NCBI RefSeq assembly: GCF_003096835.1
Contig: NZ_QENZ01000003.1
Location: forward strand, 868,001-932,000
Length of the DNA stretch: 64,000 nt
From: Balneicella halophila
Lineage (GTDB): Bacteria > Bacteroidota > Bacteroidia > Bacteroidales > Balneicellaceae
Reading direction: 5' to 3'
Both the position numbers and the translations under genes were made by a program. Below, piece by piece: positions 19,023 to 27,231 of this stretch (its first letter is position 1; each line of letters opens with the position of its first letter). Below the pieces are notes generated by a model. It did no database searches. It saw nothing but the letters and a program-made list of their open reading frames with translations, and was not told the origin of the DNA.

Positions 19023-19793
19023 TTAAAGTTCGTATTTTTTAATTTTATTATATAAGGTTTGACGAGTAATGCCAAGCTCCGTTGCCACTGCACTAAGGTT
19101 GTTGTCGTTGCGTTGCAGACACTGTGCAATCATTTTACGCTCCATTTCTTCGAGGGTAGTCGTAGGCACTTCTATAATTTCGCCAGATGGGTTGAGGAGT
19201 AAATCTTCCGGAGTGATTTGCAGACCATCATTGAGGATAACGGCTTTTTCTATGGTGTGTTGCAATTCTCGGACATTGCCCGGCCATTGGTTTTTTGATA
19301 GTTTTTCTAAAGCTTCGGCATTTATTTTCAATTTGGGTTTGTTGTATTTGAGGGCATATTTCTCTAAAAAGAATTTCGCCAAAAGAGGAATATCGCTACT
19401 TCTGTGACGCAATGCAGGAACCTCTATTTGTATTGTGTTGATGCGATATAGTAACTCCTCACGGAATTTACCTTGTTTTACCAAATCCGGTAAATTGGCA
19501 TTGGTGGCACAGACCAAACGAATGTCGATAGGGATTTTTTTGTTGGAGCCTACTCGCACAATCTCACGAGTTTGTAAAGCCGTGAGGAGCTTTGCTTGTA
19601 GCGGTAGAGATAGGTTCGCTATTTCGTCTAAAAACAAGGTACTGCCTTTTGCCAATTCAAATTTTCCCATTCTGTCCTCTTTCGCATCGGTAAAGGCTCC
19701 TTTGACGTGTCCGAATAATTCACTTTCAAATAATGTTTCGGAAAGTGCTCCCATATCAACGCGAACGAGAAGCTCCCTATTTCTCAAAGAATT
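19023..19793 (-). pseudogene. Truncated sigma-54-dependent response regulator (NtrC family)
   Basis: About 255 residues remain of a protein that normally has about 450. The receiver domain and the start of the AAA+ domain, including Walker A, are gone. What remains begins around NSLRNRELLVRVDMGALSE, followed by the sigma-54 contact loop ESELFGHVKGAFTDA, Walker B (STLFLDEI), the sensor and Arg-finger region (ATNANLPDL...FREELLYRI) and a complete Fis-type HTH (ELGITRQTLYNKIKKYEL). The upstream sequence is not regulator but the antisense of an ABC ATPase tail. A TTG at 19785-19787 could be read as a start, but without Walker A the product could not be an activator. It lies directly before the broken kinase. 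Confidence 0.88.
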
Positions 19794-19896
19794 GCACCGC
19801 GAGGGAATGACGATTATCCAAGTAACTCATAATGATAAATTTGCAATCTATGGTGAACGCATCGTGAAACTGGAAGATGGAAGGATAATGGGGTAA
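19783..19896 (+). pseudogene. C-terminal remnant of an ABC transporter ATPase (MacB/LolD-like)
   Basis: The plus-strand frame reads LKELHREGMTIIQVTHND and continues to KLEDGRIMG before the stop at 19896. This is the H-loop (VTH) and terminal strand of a MacB/LolD-class ATPase. Walker A, signature motif and Walker B are all absent; upstream of about 19780 the same frame is only the antisense of the regulator gene. The fragment is thus the last 35 or so codons of a deleted gene. It points in the opposite direction to the regulator fragment. Confidence 0.82.
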
Positions 19897-20027
19897 AGAA
19901 AAGCTTTTGATATGTTGTTTATGGCTTGTTTTAATCTCCTATAAATTGCGAAAATTGTAAATGGGAGGGGTTATGTAATAATTCAAAAGCTATGTAAAAG
20001 CTTGTGTTCTTTTTGTTTTTTACTAAG

Positions 20028-20103
20028 TCGGGATGACTGGATTCGAACCAGCGACCCCACGCCCCCCAGACGTGTACTCTAAACCGGACTGAGCTACATC
20101 CCG
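20028..20103 (-). tRNA. tRNA-Pro (anticodon GGG)
   Basis: Read on the minus strand: acceptor CGGGATG pairs with CATCCCG, D arm GCTC/GAGT, anticodon stem CACGT/GCGTG around the loop CTGGGGG (anticodon GGG), and a T arm with GTTCGAATC. The discriminator is A; CCA is not encoded. The D loop is 11 bases, slightly long but allowed. A reading frame that runs across it is not a gene. Confidence 0.95.
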
Positions 20104-20165
20104 AACTTGTTTTATTATCAAGAAATGACTGCAAATATATAGTTTTTTTTGGTAACAAAAGCGTA

Positions 20166-20196
20166 TTGTAATAATCTTGAGATTCTTTTATATTTG
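20166..20196 (+). promoter_or_regulatory. Bacteroidota-type promoter of the MscS gene
   Basis: TTG at 20166-20168, a 20-base spacer, then TATATTTG at 20189-20196, an exact match to TAnnTTTG. The start codon follows after 24 bases. Confidence 0.75.
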
Positions 20197-20220
20197 CGGT
20201 ATAATTAAAAAAAGACATTT

Positions 20221-21027
20221 ATGGATTATCTTGAAACTATCAAAGAGATGGCTGTTCAGTATGCACCAAAGGTACTGGGAGCGTTACTTACCTTAGTCAT
20301 TGGGTTTTGGCTGGCAAATGTATTGAAAAGATTGGCAATAAAACAGATGGAGAAACACAATGTTGCAGCCGGTGTTATAACTTTTATGGGCAGTTTTATT
20401 GGTATTATCCTAAAGGTACTGGTATTGCTAAGTGCGGCAAGCTTGTTCGGTTTTGAGGTAACATCCTTTATCGCTATTTTTAGTGCCTTTGCGTTTGCTA
20501 TTGGAATGGCGCTACAGGGCAATCTGAGCCACATGGCGTCAGGGGTATTGATCTTATTTTTCAAACCGTTTAGAGTAGGTGACTTTATCGTAACCCAGGG
20601 GCATTCAGGAACGGTTAAGGAGATTCAAATATTTAATACCATACTCACAACTTTAGATAATAGAATTATCATAATTCCTAATGGAGCGGTTATGAGTGGT
20701 CCTATTGAGAATCTCACAACAAATCCTATGCGTAAAGTGCCTATGGTGTTTGGAATTGGCTATCCTGATGATATTGACCAAGCAAAACAGGTGATTAAAA
20801 AAGTTGTGGATTCCTGCCCTCATGTAGATCATGAACAGCCTGTTGATATTTTAGTAACAGAATTAGCAGATAGTTCTGTAAATATCGCTGTACGTCCTTG
20901 GTGTAAAACCGAAGATTATTGGAATGTGCATTTTTATATGCAGGAGCATATTAAGAAGGAATTTGACAAAGCCGGAATTGGCATCCCTTTCCCACAAATG
21001 GATGTACACCTTAACAAAGCAGAATAA
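20221..21027 (+). CDS. Small-conductance mechanosensitive channel (MscS family)
   Basis: 268 residues, close to E. coli MscS (286). Three hydrophobic helices lie in the first 95 residues; the third is Gly/Ala-rich (FSAFAFAIGMALQGNLSHMASGVLILFFKPFRVGDFI), the pore helix followed by the conserved FKPFRVGDFI entry to the beta domain. The C-terminal alpha/beta domain ends with GIGIPFPQMDVHL, as in canonical MscS. It should open under membrane tension to release solutes during hypo-osmotic shock, in the inner membrane. The gene has its own promoter and terminator and is monocistronic. Confidence 0.95.
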   Translation: MDYLETIKEMAVQYAPKVLGALLTLVIGFWLANVLKRLAIKQMEKHNVAAGVITFMGSFIGIILKVLVLLSAASLFGFEVTSFIAIFSAFAFAIGMALQGNLSHMASGVLILFFKPFRVGDFIVTQGHSGTVKEIQIFNTILTTLDNRIIIIPNGAVMSGPIENLTTNPMRKVPMVFGIGYPDDIDQAKQVIKKVVDSCPHVDHEQPVDILVTELADSSVNIAVRPWCKTEDYWNVHFYMQEHIKKEFDKAGIGIPFPQMDVHLNKAE

Positions 21028-21049
21028 CACATTTAAACTATGAAAATGT

Positions 21050-21087
21050 AAAAAGGGTTGCTGATTTATTTATTGGTAATCCTTTTT
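21050..21087 (+). terminator. Terminator after the MscS gene
   Basis: AAAAAGGGTTGCT pairs with GGTAATCCTTTTT (13 bp with three G-U pairs) and ends in a run of Ts, reaching the stop codon of the convergent oxidase gene. Confidence 0.75.
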
Positions 21088-22284
21088 TTATGCTTTGCTA
21101 ATATAGCGAAGTGCTTCTTCTTTTGAACGCAATAGACAATCTTCTAAACTCAACCCTTGAAAATAATTTCCCGTTACATAGATGTTTTCTAAAGATGCTA
21201 TTTCTTCAGTCATTGCTTCTAGTAACTCCTCGTGTCCTTTTCTAAGTTGGGGGAGGTAATTATTCTTATATTTCTCTTGAAGAATGCTGTTGGGTGTTAT
21301 GTTAAGTTCCTCGCAAAGTAAAGTCCGCAAGTCATTGGCAGTAAGATTTCCCTGAGAATGAATAGAAAATCCTCTGTAATTTTCATTGGATACAATGTCT
21401 CTAGAAACAATTGAGGTGTATTTCTCTGTCGGAGTAAGTAGTCCAGCAAACGTTCTTAAGCTCTGAATTTGTTTTTTATCAACAATGATTCCTAATGAAC
21501 TCACTCCCTGATAAGAAATTTGATCCAAAATACTTGATAGTGTTGGGGCTAATTCTTTGGTGAGATTTACAACAGCATCTGCATGGCAAGCAAAAGCTAT
21601 ATTTGGGCAGGAGAAGGTACTATTCGCTGTTTGGATATCAAATTCTTTTTTGTTTTTGGTAATTTTTTCAGCCTTAGAGTTAGTAATAACAGTGATGTTC
21701 GGATGTTGTTGTAATCCATCAGTGAAAGTTTGCAATCCTTTGGAGAAAGTAAAACTGCGTGGGTAGGCTTTGTTGCGTGTATTTCTGCGCTTTAGGAAAA
21801 ATGCAACAGGATAATTGTCAGCACTTTGGCACAGTACAGCTTTGAAAAAATGTCTGGCAAAGTTGTTATAATTTTTTTTGCCTAAGATGGGAGCATAATA
21901 TTCCCGAACACTTTTCCCTTCTTTTTTAGAACCTAATATTTTAGGAAGATTAAAAAATAATTCTCCAAAATTTAAAGGCTTAGTCAACTTTTGTATTCCA
22001 TTAGAGGTTGAAAAGAAATATTTCTGTTTTTCACGTTCTTTTAGCTGATTTTTTACAGAAGTTTGTTCTAGTAATTCTATAAATGTGACATAGGAATTGT
22101 AGGCGGTATGTGCCCCTAAATCAATTGTGTAATCATCATGAGTAAAGCTTTCGACAGCGCCGCCTACTCGTTTTGTTTTGTCCAAAACAAGCACTTTTCT
22201 GTCCATATTTGCCAGCATATAAGCTAAAGAAAGCCCGCTGATGCCTCCACCAATAATTGTGATATCATATTTTGAAATTTCCAT
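21088..22284 (-). CDS. Protoporphyrinogen oxidase-like FAD-dependent oxidoreductase (HemY/HemG class)
   Basis: 398 residues, somewhat shorter than typical HemY (about 450). The N-terminus shows the FAD-binding Rossmann motif DITIIGGGISGLSLAYMLA, then LVLDKTKRVGGAVES. The C-terminus has YVTGNYFQGLSLEDCLLRSKEEA, which matches the flavin-contacting end of protoporphyrinogen oxidases. It probably oxidises protoporphyrinogen IX (or coproporphyrinogen III) in heme synthesis. No other heme genes are nearby. The gene lies 29 bases downstream of gldB on the same strand. The closest alternative is a phytoene desaturase/amine oxidase-like enzyme of the same fold, which is less likely given the C-terminal motif. 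Confidence 0.8.
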   Translation of the reverse strand: MEISKYDITIIGGGISGLSLAYMLANMDRKVLVLDKTKRVGGAVESFTHDDYTIDLGAHTAYNSYVTFIELLEQTSVKNQLKEREKQKYFFSTSNGIQKLTKPLNFGELFFNLPKILGSKKEGKSVREYYAPILGKKNYNNFARHFFKAVLCQSADNYPVAFFLKRRNTRNKAYPRSFTFSKGLQTFTDGLQQHPNITVITNSKAEKITKNKKEFDIQTANSTFSCPNIAFACHADAVVNLTKELAPTLSSILDQISYQGVSSLGIIVDKKQIQSLRTFAGLLTPTEKYTSIVSRDIVSNENYRGFSIHSQGNLTANDLRTLLCEELNITPNSILQEKYKNNYLPQLRKGHEELLEAMTEEIASLENIYVTGNYFQGLSLEDCLLRSKEEALRYISKA

Positions 22285-22313
22285 ATTCTTTTTATCAATT
22301 TGAAGTTAATAAA

Positions 22314-23282
22314 CTACTCAGGATTATAAGCTGATAGTTCTAAAATGTCTGAGTAATCTGTATTGTCAAGTAGCTCGGTTAAGTTTGTTTGCGTATTGTC
22401 CATATAGTCTTTTACAATCTGAAAGCCTATCCACACGCCTGTTTGCCCGGGTGATTCTGTAGGAAATCCCTTAGTAAACGGAGCAGGATCTATATACGAT
22501 CTTATCGTACGGTAATCAGATGAGAATAAATGTTGATGTTCTACTAAGTAACTCCACATCATCGCTTCGTTTGCCTCACACCACAGCTCTTGTTCGGGAG
22601 TATAGTTTAGAAAAAAAGCAAGAGATTTTTTTGGAAATAATTCTTTTAATACATAATAAACTTTTCCTTGATAAATCATTGTAGATAGCAGATTATCAGT
22701 AGCATTAGTTGGGTTCACTTTTTGAAAAAGGAGCATCTTCATAATGTCAACAGGAATCTTATTAGGAAACATGCCTTCTCGCAGGTATTGATAAACACCT
22801 AATTGGTCATAATAATTACTCTTTCCTAAATAATTCTCTAAGCTTATAGAAATAATATTCCCGTTAGTAATGATAGATTCATTAAATCCTGAAAAATGTG
22901 TGTATAATTTTGGAATACTGTCATTGGGGAAATAAGATATGTAGTTACCTAAGGCTAAAGCCAATTGCTTCTCAACGCTATCCATAGTGCGAAACACCAC
23001 TCTTACACTATCATAAATAGGTGATTTATAAGTGTTTTTAAATTCCTGGAAATAAGCAACAGTGGTGCTGTCGCCAGCTTGCCCTACTTTGATAATTTTC
23101 TCCAAATAAAAAGGTGTAAAAGCAGGATAATCTGCTACAAGTTCATTGATGTTTTTAGAAAAAACAGCCTCATCAAACCGCTGAAATTCTACAAGCACTT
23201 CAGGATGCTGTTTTGAATTGCATGCACTCAATAGAACGATTAAGCACAAAAATGGTATCCAGGTTTGTTTTTCTTTACACAT
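22314..23282 (-). CDS. gldB: Gliding-motility-associated lipoprotein GldB
   Basis: 322 residues with a lipoprotein signal (LIVLLSAC) and the GldB pattern: FQRFDEAVFS near the start of the mature part, LENYLGKSNYYDQLGVYQYLREGMFP in the middle, and the C-terminal PGQTGVWIGFQIVKDYM. In F. johnsoniae gldB is essential for gliding, and homologues occur widely in Bacteroidota that do not glide. Divergent nadE next door repeats an arrangement I recall from flavobacteria. gldC is not adjacent here; the downstream gene is the oxidase. The start is chosen at the ATG ending at 23282; a minus-strand TAGTTTTG at 23315-23322 may be its -7 element. Confidence 0.9.
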   Translation of the reverse strand: MCKEKQTWIPFLCLIVLLSACNSKQHPEVLVEFQRFDEAVFSKNINELVADYPAFTPFYLEKIIKVGQAGDSTTVAYFQEFKNTYKSPIYDSVRVVFRTMDSVEKQLALALGNYISYFPNDSIPKLYTHFSGFNESIITNGNIISISLENYLGKSNYYDQLGVYQYLREGMFPNKIPVDIMKMLLFQKVNPTNATDNLLSTMIYQGKVYYVLKELFPKKSLAFFLNYTPEQELWCEANEAMMWSYLVEHQHLFSSDYRTIRSYIDPAPFTKGFPTESPGQTGVWIGFQIVKDYMDNTQTNLTELLDNTDYSDILELSAYNPE

Positions 23283-23296
23283 AGAAGATATTTGCT

Positions 23297-23304
23297 TATT
23301 TTTG
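23297..23304 (+). promoter_or_regulatory. Candidate -7 element for nadE
   Basis: TATTTTTG matches TAnnTTTG and lies 35 bases before the preferred nadE start. A good -33 TTTG at the right distance is not visible. Confidence 0.4.
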
Positions 23305-23339
23305 TTTCCAATAGCAAAACTACATTATAATTGAGAGAA

Positions 23340-24989
23340 ATGAAAATAGCATTAGCCCAGTTGAATTATCATATTGGTAATTTCCAAAAAAATGCAAAGA
23401 AAATTATTGATCATATCCATAAAGCAAAGGAAAACCGAGCAGATTTAGTTGTTTTTTCTGAGCTTGCAGTTTGCGGTTACCCACCACAAGACTTGCTGGA
23501 ACGCAGTGATTTTGTAGAGGATACTTTTGCATGTTTAGATTCAATAAGGAAGGAAGTTAAGGATATAGCCGTCATTATAGGTGCCCCTTCTTTAAACCCT
23601 AATTCAAAAGGAAAAAACTTATACAACTCGGCATATTTTATTGAGAATGAGAAAATTCAGTTGGTGCAACATAAAACATTACTGCCTGATTATGATGTTT
23701 TTGATGAATGCCGATATTTTGAGCCTAATGATAAGTTTCATACTATTAAATACAAAGGATATCGGATTGCTTTGACGATATGCGAAGATTTGTGGGACAA
23801 GCTACCTCAACAAAATAATTTTGCAAAAACAGAGCTCTATACAACATCCCCTTTGAAAAGATTAATGAAGGACAATCCAGATATTGTAATAAATATTGCT
23901 GCATCCCCATTTTCGTATGATCGTGATGATACCCGCACAACTATTCTTGGCGACGTGTGCAAAAAGTACGGAGTACCTCTGGTTTATGTTAATCAAGTTG
24001 GAGCACATGCTGAGCTGATTTTCGATGGAGATTCTAGAGTATTTAGTGACAAAGGAGAGGTGAAGCTACAGCTCCCGTCCTTTGAGGAAGATTTTCAAAT
24101 TTTTGATTTTGAAAAAATACATGAGATTGACACCTTACCCCTACAGAAAACAAACGACATGGAATTGATTCATGATGGTTTGGTTTTAGGAGTAAAAGAT
24201 TACTTTGCAAAAAATGGATTCAAGAAAGCCTTGATAGGACTTTCAGGTGGGATTGATTCTGCCGTTACTTTTGTGATAGTGCAACGAGCTTTGGGTAGTG
24301 AAAATGTGCATGCTATTCTAATGCCTTCCGAATTTTCTTCAGATCATTCAGTAGATGATGCAAAGAAGTTAGCTGAAAATGTTGATGTTTCTTACGACAT
24401 TATTTCTATAAAAAAATCGTATGATGCTGTTGTAAATACGATGACGCCGGTATTTAAAGATTTACCATTCAATGTAGCTGAAGAAAATATACAAGCTCGT
24501 CTTAGAGGTCTTATTTTGATGGCATACTCGAATAAATTCGCGCATTTAGTGCTGAATACTTCCAACAAGAGCGAGATGGCTGTTGGCTATGGTACTTTAT
24601 ATGGAGATATGGCAGGTGCTTTGTCTGTATTGGGTGATGTCTATAAAACCAAAGTGTTTGAACTGGCAAGATATATGAATAAAGATGGAGAAGTAGTCCC
24701 TGAGCATACTATTGTAAAACCACCTTCAGCAGAGTTGCGTCCTAATCAGAAAGATTCCGATTCGCTTCCTGATTATGATTTATTGGATAAAATTCTTTAT
24801 CGATTTATTGAACAAAATGCTTCAATAGAAGATATTTTACAAGAAGGATTTGCTGAAGATGTTGTACGTCGTGTGATTCGTTTAGTCAATTTGAATGAAT
24901 ATAAACGATACCAAGCAGCACCAGTTTTGCGCGTAACAACCAAATCTTTTGGTATTGGGCGTAGAATCCCGTTGGTTCATAAGTTTTGA
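23340..24989 (+). CDS. nadE: Glutamine-dependent NAD+ synthetase
   Basis: 549 residues from the ATG at 23340; a TTG nine bases earlier is less likely. The N-terminal nitrilase-type glutaminase domain has the triad Glu41 (FSELAVCGYPP), Lys112 (HKTLLPDYDVFDE) and Cys148 (TICEDLW). The C-terminal synthetase domain starts with the pyrophosphate loop GLSGGIDSA (about 300-308) and contains NTSNKSEMAVGYGT and KPPSAELRPNQKDSDSLPDYD. It amidates deamido-NAD+ with ammonia channelled from glutamine, the last step of NAD synthesis in the cytosol. It is divergent from gldB. Its stop overlaps the promoter of the following Crp-type gene. Confidence 0.97.
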   Translation: MKIALAQLNYHIGNFQKNAKKIIDHIHKAKENRADLVVFSELAVCGYPPQDLLERSDFVEDTFACLDSIRKEVKDIAVIIGAPSLNPNSKGKNLYNSAYFIENEKIQLVQHKTLLPDYDVFDECRYFEPNDKFHTIKYKGYRIALTICEDLWDKLPQQNNFAKTELYTTSPLKRLMKDNPDIVINIAASPFSYDRDDTRTTILGDVCKKYGVPLVYVNQVGAHAELIFDGDSRVFSDKGEVKLQLPSFEEDFQIFDFEKIHEIDTLPLQKTNDMELIHDGLVLGVKDYFAKNGFKKALIGLSGGIDSAVTFVIVQRALGSENVHAILMPSEFSSDHSVDDAKKLAENVDVSYDIISIKKSYDAVVNTMTPVFKDLPFNVAEENIQARLRGLILMAYSNKFAHLVLNTSNKSEMAVGYGTLYGDMAGALSVLGDVYKTKVFELARYMNKDGEVVPEHTIVKPPSAELRPNQKDSDSLPDYDLLDKILYRFIEQNASIEDILQEGFAEDVVRRVIRLVNLNEYKRYQAAPVLRVTTKSFGIGRRIPLVHKF

Positions 24990-25015
24990 TATACTCGATT
25001 ATTTGATTATTTTTG
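24985..25015 (+). promoter_or_regulatory. Bacteroidota-type promoter of the Crp-family regulator
   Basis: TTTG (24985-24988), 19-base spacer, TATTTTTG (25008-25015). Both boxes match the consensus. The -33 box overlaps the end of nadE, and the ATG is 26 bases downstream. Confidence 0.72.
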
Positions 25016-25040
25016 TTATGAAATAACCTAGCTAAAAAAG

Positions 25041-25757
25041 ATGATTGTAGAAAATAAGGAGTTCCATTCTAGAATTTGCGTGGATGCTTTAGAAAATGCT
25101 AAATCAGTATTTTCTCCATTAAGTTCAGAAGAAAAACAGTTGCTTTTAGAACAAATGATCGCTCATGAATTTAAAAAAGGTGAGGTCATATATAGAGTAG
25201 GAGAAAAACCAGACGGAGTATTGTATTTGGTGCATGGTAAAGCTAAGATTGCTAAAGCAGGAATAGGCGGTAGAGAACAAATTGTAAGGATGGCAGGTGT
25301 TCATTCTTTTATCGGTTATCGGGCTCTCTTTGCAGAAGAAGAATCCTATGCTTCTGCTACAACATTAGAGGAAACATTTTTAGTGCAATTGCCTTTCGAG
25401 ACAGTAGTCTCAGTAATACGTTCTAATTCGGACTTTGCTCTAGCTTTATTAAAATCTTTTGCAACAGATTTGCGTTTTGCTGAAAATCGTACAGTTACAC
25501 TTACTCAAAAACACATTAGAGGTAGATTAGCAGAATCTTTGTTATTGCTTCACAAAGAGTATGGCGTAGGCGATGATGAACAAACTTTACAAGTTTTATT
25601 ATCAAGAGAAGATGTAGCTAAGTTTTCAAATATGACACCATCCAATGCAATCAGGACATTATCAGCCTTTGCGCAAGAAGGAGTTATTGCTTTAGAAGGT
25701 AGAGCTATTAAGATTCTAAATATAGATGAACTTGAACGAATTAGTCGATTAGGTTAA
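25041..25757 (+). CDS. Crp/Fnr-family transcriptional regulator
   Basis: 238 residues. An N-terminal cyclic-nucleotide-binding-type beta roll (about 25-140; FKKGEVIYRVGEKPDGVLYLVHGKAKI) is followed by a long dimer helix and a C-terminal winged helix (LSREDVAKFSNMTPSNAIRTLSAFAQEGVI). The phosphate-binding cassette of true cAMP receptors is not obvious, and there is no Cys cluster for an Fe-S centre, so the effector is unknown. The gene has its own promoter and precedes dps by 110 bases, which makes a redox or oxidative-stress role reasonable, but this is inference from position only. Confidence 0.9.
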   Translation: MIVENKEFHSRICVDALENAKSVFSPLSSEEKQLLLEQMIAHEFKKGEVIYRVGEKPDGVLYLVHGKAKIAKAGIGGREQIVRMAGVHSFIGYRALFAEEESYASATTLEETFLVQLPFETVVSVIRSNSDFALALLKSFATDLRFAENRTVTLTQKHIRGRLAESLLLLHKEYGVGDDEQTLQVLLSREDVAKFSNMTPSNAIRTLSAFAQEGVIALEGRAIKILNIDELERISRLG

Positions 25758-25791
25758 TTTATATAAGAAATGTTTTTATAGATTTTATTTA

Positions 25792-25823
25792 TTTGATTTA
25801 TGCGCAGTTGTTTGCTATATTTG
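25792..25823 (+). promoter_or_regulatory. Bacteroidota-type promoter of dps
   Basis: TTTG (25792-25795), exactly 20 bases, TATATTTG (25816-25823): a full consensus match. The ATG is 45 bases downstream, preceded by an A-rich leader. Confidence 0.82.
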
Positions 25824-25867
25824 TAGTAATAACATTTAGAAATAATAACTAATAAAAACAAATAAAA

Positions 25868-26335
25868 ATGAGTACAATTGGATTAAGTAAAGAGACTAGT
25901 GTAAAAGTTGCTGATAGTTTGAATGAACTTCTTGCAGATTATCATATTTTCTATATGAATGTAAGAGGTTTTCACTGGAACATTAAAGGTCATAAATTTT
26001 TCGTTCTTCATGAGAAATTTGAAGAGCTTTATGATGATTTGTTTGAGAAAATTGATGAGGTAGCTGAGCGTGTATTAACTCTTGGTCAATCACCTAAGCA
26101 TGCTTACTCTAATTACTTAAAAGTGTCAAAAGTAAAAGAAGCAACTGATATTAGTGATGCTGAAGGAACAGTAAGTTCTATTTTAGACAGCTTTGAGGTT
26201 ATCATTGAAAAACAACGTGAGATTCTTGATTTAACTGACGAACTTGAAGACGAAGGAACAAACGCACTTATGAGTGACTACATTAGCGAACAAGAGAAAT
26301 TAGTTTGGATGTATTCATCTTTCTTAGGAAAATAA
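25868..26335 (+). CDS. dps: Dps-family ferritin-like DNA-protection protein
   Basis: 155 residues, typical length. The Dps ferroxidase signature is present: NVRGFHWNIKGHKFFVLHEKFEELYDDLFEKIDEVAERVLTLG, with the two His and the Asp/Glu residues that bind iron at the subunit interface. It lacks the Lys-rich N-terminal tail that E. coli Dps uses for DNA binding, so it may mainly store iron and remove peroxide. The protein should form a 12-subunit cytosolic shell. The gene has a consensus promoter and a very strong terminator, so it is a single-gene unit that can be highly expressed. The Crp-type regulator just upstream is a candidate controller. Confidence 0.96.
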   Translation: MSTIGLSKETSVKVADSLNELLADYHIFYMNVRGFHWNIKGHKFFVLHEKFEELYDDLFEKIDEVAERVLTLGQSPKHAYSNYLKVSKVKEATDISDAEGTVSSILDSFEVIIEKQREILDLTDELEDEGTNALMSDYISEQEKLVWMYSSFLGK

Positions 26336-26353
26336 TCTTAATTAAATAACTAT

Positions 26354-26392
26354 AAAAATCCCTTTTAGTATTGTGCTAAAAGGGATTTTTTT
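26354..26392 (+). terminator. Strong Rho-independent terminator after dps
   Basis: A perfect 15-bp stem (AAAAATCCCTTTTAG with CTAAAAGGGATTTTT) with a 7-base loop and more Ts. Confidence 0.93.
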
Positions 26393-26428
26393 ACTTTTAG
26401 GGAATATTAACTAATTCCTTTAAGAGTC

Positions 26429-27148
26429 ATGAAAAAAATTATACTGTTTTTTATTGTAATCGTATTAAGTATAACATCGGTATTTGCAAAAATCAATTGG
26501 GTTACAGATATGCAAATGGCTAAAGCTATGGCTTTGGCTGAGAATAAATTACTTGTAATTGATTTCTGGGCAATATGGTGTGGACCATGTAGTAAAATGG
26601 ATTCTGAGTTCTGGTCTACAGACAAGGTTAAAGATTTTGAGAATAATATGATTTTCTTAAAAGTTGATATTGATACCGAAACTCAACTAGCCCAAAAATA
26701 CGGTGTTAGAGGAATTCCCTATGTGGTTGTTGCAGATGTTGCAGAAAATAAGATTTGGGAAAATGTAGGTTATAATGGACCAAGTTCTTTTTCTGAGATT
26801 TTCAATAGCATTCCAGCTAATGTAGAAAGCGTCAACAAAGTTGCTTCACCTTTTTTAAAGGACACTGATTCAGATGTTGATTACATTAATATGGGCAAAG
26901 CATATACAGATCTAGCACAGGATATTGAAAATAGTGAACTGAAATCTAAATTCTTCAATATGAGTAATAGAATGTATAAGAAAGCACGTAAGGGAGATTA
27001 TTCAGATGAGGCTGAATTAAGAATTCTTTTAAATAAAGCGTATCGAGGACATACAAAAAAGTTAATGAAAAAAGTAAACAAAATAAAAGTAACACCTGAG
27101 AATAAAGAGTTGCGGAATTTTGTAATCAATTATATTCAAAATAATTGA
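26429..27148 (+). CDS. Exported thioredoxin-fold protein
   Basis: 239 residues. A signal peptide covers 1-20 (ends SVFA), then a thioredoxin domain with the redox site WCGPC (Cys51, Cys54) and the cis-proline loop GIPY. About 100 helical residues follow with no recognised domain (many Lys and Asn), similar to the C-terminal extension of thioredoxin-like proteins common in Bacteroidota. It probably acts as a periplasmic disulfide reductant or exchange protein. It has a convergent neighbour, htpG, with a bidirectional terminator between them. The substrate is unknown. Confidence 0.88.
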   Translation: MKKIILFFIVIVLSITSVFAKINWVTDMQMAKAMALAENKLLVIDFWAIWCGPCSKMDSEFWSTDKVKDFENNMIFLKVDIDTETQLAQKYGVRGIPYVVVADVAENKIWENVGYNGPSSFSEIFNSIPANVESVNKVASPFLKDTDSDVDYINMGKAYTDLAQDIENSELKSKFFNMSNRMYKKARKGDYSDEAELRILLNKAYRGHTKKLMKKVNKIKVTPENKELRNFVINYIQNN

Positions 27149-27174
27149 GAATATTATTGGTTTTGCTAATAAAA

Positions 27175-27208
27175 AAAAGCCTTTCTATATATCAATAGAA
27201 AGGCTTTT
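27175..27208. terminator. Bidirectional terminator between the thioredoxin gene and htpG
   Basis: A perfect 14-bp stem (AAAAGCCTTTCTAT with ATAGAAAGGCTTTT), loop ATATCA; A-run on the left and T-run on the right suit both directions. Confidence 0.9.
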
Positions 27209-27231
27209 AGTGTTTGTTCTTATTTAATAAA

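Noticed and set aside
19931-20218. 95-residue minus-strand open frame
   Set aside because: It runs straight through the tRNA-Pro gene and has no protein-like pattern.
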